A stretch of 64,000 nt of DNA, from assembly GCF_027111295.1 (NCBI RefSeq), contig NZ_CP114287.1, positions 1,798,001-1,862,000 of the forward strand, written 5' to 3'. The stretch's first letter is position 1, and every line of letters starts with the position of its first letter. The stretch is from Flavobacterium gelatinilyticum. GTDB lineage: Bacteria > Bacteroidota > Bacteroidia > Flavobacteriales > Flavobacteriaceae. The notes under the pieces were generated by a model. The model saw only the letters and a program-made list of their open reading frames with translations. It searched no databases and had not been told where the DNA came from. This document shows, piece after piece, positions 8,919 through 18,960 of the stretch. The translations under genes and the position numbers were made by a program.

Positions 8919-9851
8919 ATGACACAGTCTTTAAACATTGTTTGGAATCCGTCAGAAGGAATTGACTTAGGATTTTTCATGATTCGATATTACAGCTTAA
9001 TGTTCGTAGTTGCCTTTGGTTTAGGCTGGTTTCTGATGAAGAAGATTTTCGAAAGGGAAAACGAAACACTGGAAAAGCTGGATTCTCTTTTTGTATGGAC
9101 TGTTTTAGCCACCTTAATCGGAGCACGATTAGGTCATGTTTTATTTTATGACTGGGATTATTTTAAAGATCATTTATTAGAAATCTTCCTTCCGTTTAGA
9201 TTTCAACCGGAATTCCAATTCACAGGTTTCCAAGGCTTAGCAAGTCATGGCGCTGCGATTTCTATCATAATCGCCATGTACTATTACAGTAAAAAAATTC
9301 TGAAACGTCCTATGTTATGGATATTAGACCGTGTTGTAATTCCTGTAGCCAGCGGTGCCATTTTTGTACGTATAGGAAACTTCATGAACTCTGAAATTAT
9401 AGGAAACGAAACGACATCGGCATTTGGAATTCGTTTTTTACATGATAAATTCGACAAAGCTCAGGCAGTTGGTAAAACCGGAATTAATGATCCTAAAGAA
9501 GCTTATAATGCAATTGCAACTGATCCCAGATTTTCTCAGTTATTAGCAGAAGTTCCGGCAAGACACCCTGCACAATTGTACGAATCAATCTGTTATGTTT
9601 TTGTATTCGCCATTTTGTTCTTTTTATACTGGAAAACCAATGCCAGACTTAAAACAGGATTCTTATTCGGATTATTTTTAGTTCTTTTATTTGTTGTGCG
9701 TTTTATTGTAGAATTTGTAAAAGAAAGCCAGGGCGGTATCGAAAGTTCATTAGGCTATTTTTCTACAGGACAATGGCTGAGTATTCCGTTTATTATTATT
9801 GGTTTATTCTTCGTTATAAGAGCACAAAGAAACCCTTTAGCAGCATCTTAA
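8919..9851 (+). CDS. lgt: Prolipoprotein diacylglyceryl transferase
   Basis: Transfers diacylglycerol from phosphatidylglycerol to the lipobox Cys of prolipoproteins, the first step of lipoprotein maturation in the inner membrane. The protein has 310 residues and about seven hydrophobic helices. Family motifs are GARLGHVLFYDWDYF, GLASHGAAI with the conserved His, the Lgt signature FVRIGNFMNSEIIG (essential Arg and Asn) and RHPAQLYESICY. An in-family insertion of about 30 residues follows the signature motif (TSAFGIRFLHDKFDKAQAVG region). Bacteroidota use many surface lipoproteins, some of which are encoded in this window. Confidence 0.95.
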   Translation: MTQSLNIVWNPSEGIDLGFFMIRYYSLMFVVAFGLGWFLMKKIFERENETLEKLDSLFVWTVLATLIGARLGHVLFYDWDYFKDHLLEIFLPFRFQPEFQFTGFQGLASHGAAISIIIAMYYYSKKILKRPMLWILDRVVIPVASGAIFVRIGNFMNSEIIGNETTSAFGIRFLHDKFDKAQAVGKTGINDPKEAYNAIATDPRFSQLLAEVPARHPAQLYESICYVFVFAILFFLYWKTNARLKTGFLFGLFLVLLFVVRFIVEFVKESQGGIESSLGYFSTGQWLSIPFIIIGLFFVIRAQRNPLAAS

Positions 9852-9869
9852 ATTAATTATAGAAATTAT

Positions 9870-9907
9870 AAAAGTCCGGCATTTAATCGTAAATGCCGGA
9901 CTTTTTT
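9870..9907. terminator. Bidirectional terminator between lgt and the PagL-like gene
   Basis: A perfect 16-bp stem, AAAAGTCCGGCATTTA / TAAATGCCGGACTTTT, with loop ATCG, between convergent genes. T tracts follow on the plus strand, and the leading A run serves the minus strand. Confidence 0.9.
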
Positions 9908-9908
9908 A

Positions 9909-10523
9909 TTAGAGAGGATAAGAAATCCCAAATTCAATATTTTTGGTATTATAGCCCGCATTTGTATCACTTAATCCTCCGTTTGAAACATGCCTTACTT
10001 CCTGACGGATATCAAATTGCATTTTTTTAAATTTAAAAGAAAAACCAACCGCTAAAACATCTGCAAAAGCAAACCCTTCAGACATTCTTTCGGTTTCAGT
10101 ATCGTTTATCATTGGACCAATGCTTCCTAAAATATAAAAAGAGCATCTTTCAGAAAGTGGTTTCCGAACCAGAAAACCGATATTCAGAACATATTCCTTA
10201 ACATCTTTCAACTTTGTATATCTTTCTCTTTTTTCTTCAAAATACGGCGAATCAGGTTTAACAAAATAGAAATTCAGTAATTGATGTTTTGCAAAGTTGA
10301 TTTCTGGCTGTATTAAAATTTGATATTGAAAATGCTTTCCTTCCTTTAAATTATAATACAATTGAAGCTTATAAAAGTGATTTGTAAAAGTATAATCTGT
10401 ATTGCTAAATTCACTTCCGAAACCATAATTAAACCCAATTGCAAAGCGGGAAAGCTTTTCCTGAGCCGCTAACTCAGAAAAACTAAAAAGAAACACCAGA
10501 TACATCAGTATTCTTTTATTCAT
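9909..10523 (-). CDS. PagL-like lipid A deacylase (acyloxyacyl hydrolase family)
   Basis: A 204-residue outer-membrane barrel candidate. The ATG at 10523 is chosen because it gives the signal peptide MNKRILMYLVFLFSFSELAA; the frame extends to a TTG at 10556. Near the C terminus it carries VRHVSNGGLSDTNAGYNTKN, the PagL signature, with His178 and Ser180 as the expected catalytic pair and Glu197 (IEFGISYPL) as a candidate third residue. PagL removes the 3-O acyl chain of lipid A at the outer membrane and so alters endotoxin and permeability. The rest is alternating barrel strands. The family call rests on this motif plus size; activity is inferred. Confidence 0.75.
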   Translation of the reverse strand: MNKRILMYLVFLFSFSELAAQEKLSRFAIGFNYGFGSEFSNTDYTFTNHFYKLQLYYNLKEGKHFQYQILIQPEINFAKHQLLNFYFVKPDSPYFEEKRERYTKLKDVKEYVLNIGFLVRKPLSERCSFYILGSIGPMINDTETERMSEGFAFADVLAVGFSFKFKKMQFDIRQEVRHVSNGGLSDTNAGYNTKNIEFGISYPL

Positions 10524-10554
10524 AAACAAGCATTTGTTTTCTATAAATATAAAC

Positions 10555-10590
10555 AAAAAAAAATCCAGCGAAAGCTGGATTTTTTTAATA
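10555..10590 (-). terminator. Intrinsic terminator of secDF
   Basis: AAATCCAGC / GCTGGATTT with a GAAA tetraloop, flanked by A and T runs. It lies just downstream of the secDF stop on the minus strand. Confidence 0.85.
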
Positions 10591-10606
10591 TTTAAAACAT
10601 AATTAA

Positions 10607-13579
10607 TTAAGCTTTGTTGTGCTTATCTTCAATTGTGTGTTTCTCATCAGCAGAGATTGTATCAACCAATACCGGAGTAGCAATAAATAATGAAGAATAA
10701 GTACCTACAATAATACCAATTAACATCGCGAAGATAAATCCTCTGATTGATTCACCACCAAAGATAAACATCGTTAACAATACGATAATCATCATTAATG
10801 AAGTATTCAATGTTCTTGATAATGTAGTATTAATAGAAGCATTTACGATATCTTCGAAACTTCCTTTACGGTTTCCGATGATAAATTCTCTTACCCTGTC
10901 AAATACAATTACCGTATCGTTCATAGAGTAACCAATTACAGTAAGAATCGCAGCGATAAAGTGCTGATCCATCTCCATGTGGAAAGGCATGAATTTGTAG
11001 CATAATGAATAAACTCCTAATACGAAAACTACATCATGCGCAACAGCTGCAATCGCACCTAATGAATACTGCCATTTACGGAAAGACACCATTAAGTATA
11101 AGAAAATAACTGCCATTGCTCCAAGAACTGCCCAATACGAGTTTGTTTTAATATCTTCTGAGATAGAAGCTCCTACTTTCGATGCTTGTAAAACCCCAAC
11201 CTGTTTACCATTGTAAGAGTTGATGAATTTATCGTAAGTCGTATTTGGGTAATATTTCTGTAATGCGTTGTATAATTTTTGGTTCACCTCTTCATCGATA
11301 GCGATACCATCTTCTTTAATTTTGTATTTGGTTGTGATTTTCAACTGATCATCATCACCTAAAATCTTAGCTTCAACCGGAGTTCCAAAAGCTGCAGATA
11401 ACTCATCTGAAACAACACTAGCATCAACAGGTTTTTCAAATTTAACCTGGAATGTTCTACCTCCAACAAAATCCACACCTTCATCTAATCCGTTAATGAA
11501 GAAAATAGAAGTTAAACTCACTACTGTTACAATAGAAGAGAAAACATAAGTAAATTTCTTAACTTTAATAAAGTCGTAGTGGAAATTAGTAAACCAGTTT
11601 TTAGTAATATTTGTAGAGAAAGTTAAATCACCTTTTCCTGCAATATTTCTATCAATAAAGATTCTCGCAATAAAGATTGATGTAAACAATGAAGTTACGA
11701 TACCAATAAGCAATGTTAAAGCAAAACCTTTAATTGGACCTGTACCGAAGATAAACAAAATCGCTCCAGTTAAAACGTGTGTTACGTTAGCATCAATAAT
11801 AGAACGCATTGCACCATGCCATCCATAAGATGCCGCTACAGCTTCAGATAATGATTTACCTTCACGTAATTCCTCTTTTGCCCTTTCATATATAATAATG
11901 TTCGCATCTACCGCTGTACCTAATGTTAATACGATACCTGCAATACCTGGTAATGTTAATACAAAACCAAAACTTGCCATAATACCAAACAAGAACAATA
12001 AGTTTAATAATAAAGCAAGGTTTGCATACCATCCTGCTTTACCATAATAGAACACCATCCATGCACAAACTAATAAAAACCCTAATACAGATGAAGTTGT
12101 ACCTGCATCAATTGCAGCCTGACCTAAAGATGGTCCTACAACTGTAGACTGGATAATGTCTGCAGAAGCCGGCAATTTACCCGCATTTAATACGTTAGCT
12201 AAATCTTTTGTTTCAGCAACATCAAAAGAACCTGTAATTTCAGATCTTCCTCCGGCAATTGGACCGCTAGTAACACCAGGCGCAGAATACACGATGTTAT
12301 CCAGAACAATTGCAATATATCCTTTTTGAGAGAAAGCTCTTCCTGTTAATTCTTCCCAAACTTTAGCTCCCTGGCTGTTCATTTGCATAGAAACAGCTGG
12401 CTTACCCATTTGGTCAAAAGTATCTTTTGCATCAGTTACAACACCACCGCTCATAGCTGGTACGTTATCTCTGTTCCCTTTTAAAGCGTATAATTCTACA
12501 GCTTCAACTTCTTTTGCTTTAGCATCTTTAATAGTCGTTGGTTTGCTCCAAACGAATTTTGCATTATGCTGATCAGCAGCCAATAAAATTCTAATTTCCG
12601 GTCTTTTAAAATATCCGTTGATTGCAGCAGTATCTTTTACAGCGAAGTATCCTAAAACCGGACCACCGCCCTGGACAATCATTTTATCAAATAAAGGATT
12701 GTTTCCTTTTTTAACGTCGCTTGAATCTTTAGCATCAGTTAATAAAGCATTCAATGAATCTTTAGCAACAGTTTTAGTTTCTGTTTTCTTAACTTCTGTT
12801 GCTTTTAAAGCTTCGTTTGCTGAAACTAAGAAGTTACCAACTTCTTCAATTTTATAAGTTTCCCAAAACTCTAACTGAGCTTTTCCACCTAATAATTTTT
12901 TAATTCTGTCAACATCCTTAGCACCCGGAAGCTCAACTAAGATTCTTCCTGTTTCTCCTAATTTCTGGATGTTTGGCTGTGTTACACCAAATTTGTCGAT
13001 ACGCTCTCTTAATACTTTAAAAGCACTTTCAACAGATTCATCAACTTTTCTTTTGATTACTTTTTGAACCTGAGCATCAGACATTTGAAAATCGATCCCA
13101 CCATCACCCTGCAGACTTCTGTTTGCAAAAATATCCGGTGAAGCCAATTTCACTGTTCCTTTTGAATTTGCTTCAAAAGCTTCAAAAAATTTATTTAAAT
13201 AGGTCTTATTTCCTTCTAAATTTGCACTTGCATCGGCTAATGATTTATTAAATACCGGATTTTTAGAATTATTAGCTAAACCTTTTAATACGTCTTTAAT
13301 AGAGATTTGAAGAATTACGTTGATTCCTCCTTCTAAGTCAAGACCTTTGTTTAACTGCTTGTTTTTTACTTCGTTGTAAGTAAAATCTGTAAAACCAAGA
13401 CTAAATACTTTCTCTTTACCAATAGAATCTAAATATTTTAGCTCTTTATCAGGATTATCTCCTGCAAAAGCTTTAGCTTCACCTTTGACATTATTTGCCA
13501 CAAAAGTGAACGAGAGTTGGTAAATACTTACCAATGCAAATAGAATTGCGAAAAATTTAATAAGTCCTTTATTCTGCAT
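10607..13579 (-). CDS. secDF: Protein translocase subunit SecDF (fused SecD-SecF)
   Basis: A 990-residue fusion of the two proton-driven Sec accessory subunits, normally separate in Proteobacteria but fused in many Bacteroidota. It pulls translocating proteins into the periplasm. The SecD part begins with one transmembrane helix and GLDLEGGINVILQI. It contains the P1 domain motifs RIDKFGVTQPNIQKLGE and RILVELPGAKD, and ends in six helices including VDANIIIYERAKEELREG. The SecF part starts around residue 650 with GLDEGVDFVGGRTFQVKF and repeats the helices with MNDTVIVFDRVREFI. The P1 domain carries a low-complexity Lys/Thr insertion. A good TTG-N20-TATATTTG promoter precedes it, and a terminator follows. 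Confidence 0.97.
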   Translation of the reverse strand: MQNKGLIKFFAILFALVSIYQLSFTFVANNVKGEAKAFAGDNPDKELKYLDSIGKEKVFSLGFTDFTYNEVKNKQLNKGLDLEGGINVILQISIKDVLKGLANNSKNPVFNKSLADASANLEGNKTYLNKFFEAFEANSKGTVKLASPDIFANRSLQGDGGIDFQMSDAQVQKVIKRKVDESVESAFKVLRERIDKFGVTQPNIQKLGETGRILVELPGAKDVDRIKKLLGGKAQLEFWETYKIEEVGNFLVSANEALKATEVKKTETKTVAKDSLNALLTDAKDSSDVKKGNNPLFDKMIVQGGGPVLGYFAVKDTAAINGYFKRPEIRILLAADQHNAKFVWSKPTTIKDAKAKEVEAVELYALKGNRDNVPAMSGGVVTDAKDTFDQMGKPAVSMQMNSQGAKVWEELTGRAFSQKGYIAIVLDNIVYSAPGVTSGPIAGGRSEITGSFDVAETKDLANVLNAGKLPASADIIQSTVVGPSLGQAAIDAGTTSSVLGFLLVCAWMVFYYGKAGWYANLALLLNLLFLFGIMASFGFVLTLPGIAGIVLTLGTAVDANIIIYERAKEELREGKSLSEAVAASYGWHGAMRSIIDANVTHVLTGAILFIFGTGPIKGFALTLLIGIVTSLFTSIFIARIFIDRNIAGKGDLTFSTNITKNWFTNFHYDFIKVKKFTYVFSSIVTVVSLTSIFFINGLDEGVDFVGGRTFQVKFEKPVDASVVSDELSAAFGTPVEAKILGDDDQLKITTKYKIKEDGIAIDEEVNQKLYNALQKYYPNTTYDKFINSYNGKQVGVLQASKVGASISEDIKTNSYWAVLGAMAVIFLYLMVSFRKWQYSLGAIAAVAHDVVFVLGVYSLCYKFMPFHMEMDQHFIAAILTVIGYSMNDTVIVFDRVREFIIGNRKGSFEDIVNASINTTLSRTLNTSLMMIIVLLTMFIFGGESIRGFIFAMLIGIIVGTYSSLFIATPVLVDTISADEKHTIEDKHNKA

Positions 13580-13706
13580 TATTACTAAAAATTAATTATG
13601 TTTTATTGTTTGTTTCTGGTTTTAAATTCACTTTTAATAAGCCCTGACATGAATTTTTAAAACAAAAAAACGAGATCACGAATTACCAATTTTTTTTTAA
13701 ATCGAG

Positions 13707-13737
13707 CAAATATATAATTAACGAAAATATTTACCAA
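13707..13737 (-). promoter_or_regulatory. secDF promoter, Bacteroidota type
   Basis: On the minus strand TTG (13737-13735), 20 bp, then TATATTTG (13714-13707). This is an exact match to TTG-N19/20-TAnnTTTG and leaves a leader of roughly 120 nt before the secDF ATG. Confidence 0.7.
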
Positions 13738-13761
13738 TTTATTTATTAATTAATCTCAAAA

Positions 13762-13787
13762 AAAAAGCTGCAAAAGTGCAGCTTTTT
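13762..13787 (-). terminator. Intrinsic terminator of mdh
   Basis: AAAAAGCTGCA / TGCAGCTTTTT with loop AAAG, 20 bp beyond the mdh stop on the minus strand, with A/T runs on both sides. Confidence 0.85.
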
Positions 13788-13806
13788 CTTTTTATTACGG
13801 TTTTTA

Positions 13807-14742
13807 TTATACTAAAATCGCCTTTAAAGCATCGTTCATGTTACGAACTGCATCTGCACTTTTCGCAAATAATGCCTTTTCCTGGTCATTTAAATTAATA
13901 TCAACAATTTCTTCTACTCCATTTTTACCTATTATACAAGGTACACCTATGCAAATATCATTTTGACCATATTCGCCTTCTACAAAAACTGAGCAGGCAA
14001 TCATTTTTTTCTGATCATTTAAAATACTGTCTACTAAATACGCTACAGACGCTCCAGGAGCATACCACGCCGAAGTTCCCAGTAATCCTGTAAGAGTAGC
14101 ACCGCCCACCATGGTATCGGCAGCTACTTTTTGAAGTACGTCTTCTGAAAGAAACTGAGAAACCGGAATTCCGTTATAAGATGCTAAACGTGTTAACGGA
14201 ATCATAGTAGTATCACCATGACCGCCAATTACCATTGCCGAAATATCATTTGCAGGTTTATCTAAAGCCAGAGAAAGATATGTTCTAAAACGAGAGCTGT
14301 CTAGCGCTCCTCCCATACCAATAATTCTGTTTTTTGGCAGCCCTGTCGCTTTTAATGCCAAATATGTCATAGTATCCATTGGATTAGAAACTACAACAAT
14401 TATAGTATCCGGAGAATATTTAAGTACATTTTCGGCAACTGTTTTCACAATTCCTGCATTTATACCTATTAACTCCTCACGAGTCATTCCTGGTTTTCTT
14501 GGTATTCCTGATGTAATTACTACCACATCACTTCCTGCGGTTTTAGAATAATCGTTGGTAACGCCTGAAACTTTGGTATTAAATCCTGTATTTGTGGCAC
14601 ACTGCATAATATCCAACGCTTTACCTTCGGCAAAACCTTCTTTAATATCCAACAGTACTACTTCGCTTGCTATTCCTCTATAAGAAATAACATCTGCACA
14701 GGTAGCTCCAACATTTCCTGCTCCTACAATGGTAACTTTCAT
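13807..14742 (-). CDS. mdh: Malate dehydrogenase (LDH-like type)
   Basis: NAD-dependent interconversion of malate and oxaloacetate in the citric acid cycle; 311 residues. The Rossmann motif GAGNVG lies at 7-12, with Asp32 at the end of the second strand favouring NAD over NADP. Substrate-binding Arg82 and Arg88 occur in GIPRKPGMTREEL; Arg at position 82 rather than Gln indicates malate, not lactate. Asp148 and Arg151 are in GGALDSSRFR and the catalytic His175 is in VIGGHGDTTMIP. Monocistronic, with its own terminator. Confidence 0.96.
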   Translation of the reverse strand: MKVTIVGAGNVGATCADVISYRGIASEVVLLDIKEGFAEGKALDIMQCATNTGFNTKVSGVTNDYSKTAGSDVVVITSGIPRKPGMTREELIGINAGIVKTVAENVLKYSPDTIIVVVSNPMDTMTYLALKATGLPKNRIIGMGGALDSSRFRTYLSLALDKPANDISAMVIGGHGDTTMIPLTRLASYNGIPVSQFLSEDVLQKVAADTMVGGATLTGLLGTSAWYAPGASVAYLVDSILNDQKKMIACSVFVEGEYGQNDICIGVPCIIGKNGVEEIVDINLNDQEKALFAKSADAVRNMNDALKAILV

Positions 14743-14792
14743 ATTTTTTTACTTTATCGGTTATTAATTAATTTGTCTATTCTTAAAAAAGA

Positions 14793-14837
14793 CAATTCGT
14801 TTAATTGTCTAGTAAATTTAAACAATTAAACGAATTG
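14793..14837 (-). terminator. Long hairpin terminator of gyrB
   Basis: A perfect 16-bp inverted repeat, CAATTCGTTTAATTGT / ACAATTAAACGAATTG, with a 13-nt loop. On the minus strand it is followed by TCTTTTTT, as expected for an intrinsic terminator of gyrB. Confidence 0.8.
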
Positions 14838-14856
14838 ATTTTATTAAATTTTCATT

Positions 14857-16827
<1,971 letters not shown>

Positions 16828-16835
16828 CTAACAGG

Positions 16836-16843
16836 CAAATATA
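16836..16843 (-). promoter_or_regulatory. -7 element upstream of gyrB
   Basis: CAAATATA on the plus strand is TATATTTG on the minus strand, a full TAnnTTTG match 39 bp before the gyrB ATG. No TTG is visible at the expected -33 distance. Confidence 0.5.
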
Positions 16844-16955
16844 TAAAAACGCAGGGTATATACCTATAAAATCCCGAGTTAAAGCACTTAAGTTATCAAC
16901 ACAATGGTATTAAAAACGATAAAATTTAATCAAATTCCAAAATTACAGCATAAAA

Positions 16956-16990
16956 AAAATCCGAACACAAATAGTATTCGGATTTTATAT
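16956..16990 (-). terminator. Intrinsic terminator of the asnB-like gene
   Basis: AAAATCCGAA pairs with TTCGGATTTT across an 11-nt loop whose outer bases (CAC/GTA) nearly pair. An A run on the plus strand supplies the U tract for the minus-strand transcript. Confidence 0.8.
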
Positions 16991-17037
16991 TTTAAGCCAA
17001 ACCGGATTTTAGAATTTTAAATATTGGATTTTATGCC

Positions 17038-18654
17038 TTAAACTGCTATTCCGGATTTTACAGCTTCAAAGTTTCCGTTTAAATGGGCAGCATTTGCCCT
17101 TCCGCTTGGATCCAGGTTTTCCTGCCATTTCGGAATCCATTTACGAACCGTTTGCGCTGCGCTGACCTGCGGATAGTATTTATGAAAAATTGATCTGTAA
17201 TAATACGCTTCTTTCGTCGTAGGTGTATTGTATGGAAATTCTGCACTTGCTCCGGCCAGTTGTTCATCTGAAACCTGAGAAGCACAATATTCGATTAATT
17301 CATCAACCCAGTTGTACCCTACTCCATCAGAAAACTGTTCTTTTTGTCTCCATAAAATTTCAGAAGGCAGATAAGGATCTTCTGCCGTATCAAAAGCTTT
17401 TCTTAAGATATATTTTTCAACTCCGTTATAGGTTTTAGGCTGTTTTTCTTCGGTTTTAATTCGAATCGTAACATCCAGAAAATCTTTATCCAAAAACGGA
17501 ATTCTGGTTTCGATTCCGTGAGCCATTGTTGTTTTATCAGCACGAAGTAAATCAGCAGTAAATAACTTCTGAACTCTTTCTATGGTTTCATCCTGAAATT
17601 CTTCTGCTGATGGTGCATTTCTAAAATACAAATGTCCTCCAAAAATTTCATCGGCACCTTCTCCGGATAAAATTACTTTTACTCCCTTTTCTTTTATTGC
17701 TTTAGACAATAAATACATAGGAACACTGGAACGAACTGAAATAATATCGTAGGTTTCGATAGACGAAATTACTTTTTCTAAAGCTTCTACTCCTTCTTTT
17801 ACCGTAAAATGAACTTCGTGATGTTCTGTACCTAAAAATGCCGCCGCTTTTCTTGCTGCCAAATTATCCGGTGAATCGGCATCTAACCCAATAGAAAATG
17901 AAGGTAATTTTTTACCGCTTTCTTTAAATAATCGTGAAGCTATAGAAGAAATTAAAGACGTATCCAAACCTCCTGATAACACAACGCCAACGGGAACTTC
18001 ACTCATTAAACGTTTACGGGTGGCCTCGATTAAACTTTGGCGGATTAAATCGAAATCCAGACATTGGTCTGCTTTTAAATGATCTTCGTATTCCGGACGG
18101 TAGTATTTTACAAAACCGCTTTTGGCCGTATAATAATGTCCCGGAGGAAAAGTTGAAAATGATTTACACTGGTCTGCAATAGATTTCATTTCTGAAGAAA
18201 AATAAATCCTTCCTCTTTCATCCAATCCATAATATAAAGGTTTAATCCCAATTGGATCTCTTCCTGCCACATAATTATCTCCATCGATAATTACGAAAGC
18301 AAAATCTCCATCAAGTTTATTGCAAAAATCATAGCCAAATTCTTCATACAAATGCACGATTACTTCTGAATCTGAATTGGTCCTGAAAGTATGGTCTTTT
18401 AAAACCGTATTTTTTAATTCCTCATAATTATAAATTTCCCCATCATGCACCATCCAGGCATTTTTTGTTCCCTGAATAGGCTGTTTACCTGATTTCAAAT
18501 CGATAATAGATAAGCTTTCATGACAGAGCACGCTGCCATTTTCCATAATATGTAAATCGCTTTCATCAGGACCACGATGTGACATTCTTTCTGAAAGCTC
18601 TTTTACAAGCTGCGGGTCTTTTCCTTTGCCGATAACGGCCAATATTCCAGACAT
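17038..18654 (-). CDS. Asparagine synthetase B paralogue with degenerate glutaminase site
   Basis: A 538-residue AsnB-like protein with an N-terminal class II glutaminase fold and a C-terminal synthetase domain. The usual MCGI start is MSGILAVIGK here, from codon TCT, so the nucleophile Cys2 is Ser. The glutamine-binding Arg of HERL is lost (HESLSIID, Ser47), and the oxyanion Asn of NGEIYN is Asp71 (HDGEIYN). Asp95 is kept. The ATP site reads VVLSGGLDTSL, with Thr for the usual Ser, while SGEGADEIFGG is intact. Free ammonia, or ammonia from another protein, may therefore be its nitrogen source. It lies 306 bp downstream of a complete asnB paralogue sharing the same C-terminal layout, down to LDPSGRA near the end. 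Confidence 0.85.
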   Translation of the reverse strand: MSGILAVIGKGKDPQLVKELSERMSHRGPDESDLHIMENGSVLCHESLSIIDLKSGKQPIQGTKNAWMVHDGEIYNYEELKNTVLKDHTFRTNSDSEVIVHLYEEFGYDFCNKLDGDFAFVIIDGDNYVAGRDPIGIKPLYYGLDERGRIYFSSEMKSIADQCKSFSTFPPGHYYTAKSGFVKYYRPEYEDHLKADQCLDFDLIRQSLIEATRKRLMSEVPVGVVLSGGLDTSLISSIASRLFKESGKKLPSFSIGLDADSPDNLAARKAAAFLGTEHHEVHFTVKEGVEALEKVISSIETYDIISVRSSVPMYLLSKAIKEKGVKVILSGEGADEIFGGHLYFRNAPSAEEFQDETIERVQKLFTADLLRADKTTMAHGIETRIPFLDKDFLDVTIRIKTEEKQPKTYNGVEKYILRKAFDTAEDPYLPSEILWRQKEQFSDGVGYNWVDELIEYCASQVSDEQLAGASAEFPYNTPTTKEAYYYRSIFHKYYPQVSAAQTVRKWIPKWQENLDPSGRANAAHLNGNFEAVKSGIAV

Positions 18655-18960
18655 ACTATTTTATTTTTTTACTTTTTAATGATTGTAATAAGCTTTAACA
18701 TTAAAAAATCATTAAAAAATTCAACTAAAAGCAAAACTAAATATTATTTTTTGCTTTTCTATACTTTAATGCTAAAATCTCAACGATTTAACTCGAAATC
18801 GATATATTCCAAATATATCAAAAGAAAGTTAAATAATTGCCAAAAACTTATTCACAACATGTTGATTTTTAGAATTTAACATTATAAGACAAGAAAAACG
18901 TCCTCAATTCTGAGAACGTTTTTCGCGAAAATTATATACTAATTCTAAAAATTAACTTGT
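18655..18960. other. Intergenic region between the asnB paralogues
   Basis: 306 bp of very AT-rich sequence. Apart from the terminator at 18893-18924 it contains no convincing gene; a 66-codon open frame on the plus strand has no recognisable start context or family. The promoter of the degenerate paralogue is presumably at the left end, but no good TAnnTTTG match was seen. Confidence 0.6.
18893..18924 (-). terminator. Intrinsic terminator of asnB
   Basis: GAAAAACGTCCTCA / TGAGAACGTTTTTC, 13 of 14 positions paired, loop ATTC, 37 bp beyond the asnB stop on the minus strand. It argues that the two paralogues are separate transcription units. Confidence 0.8.

Noticed and set aside
18679..18879. 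66-codon open frame between the asnB paralogues
   Set aside because: AT-rich Lys/Asn/Ile/Ser composition, no start context and no recognisable domain; probably chance in AT-rich DNA.
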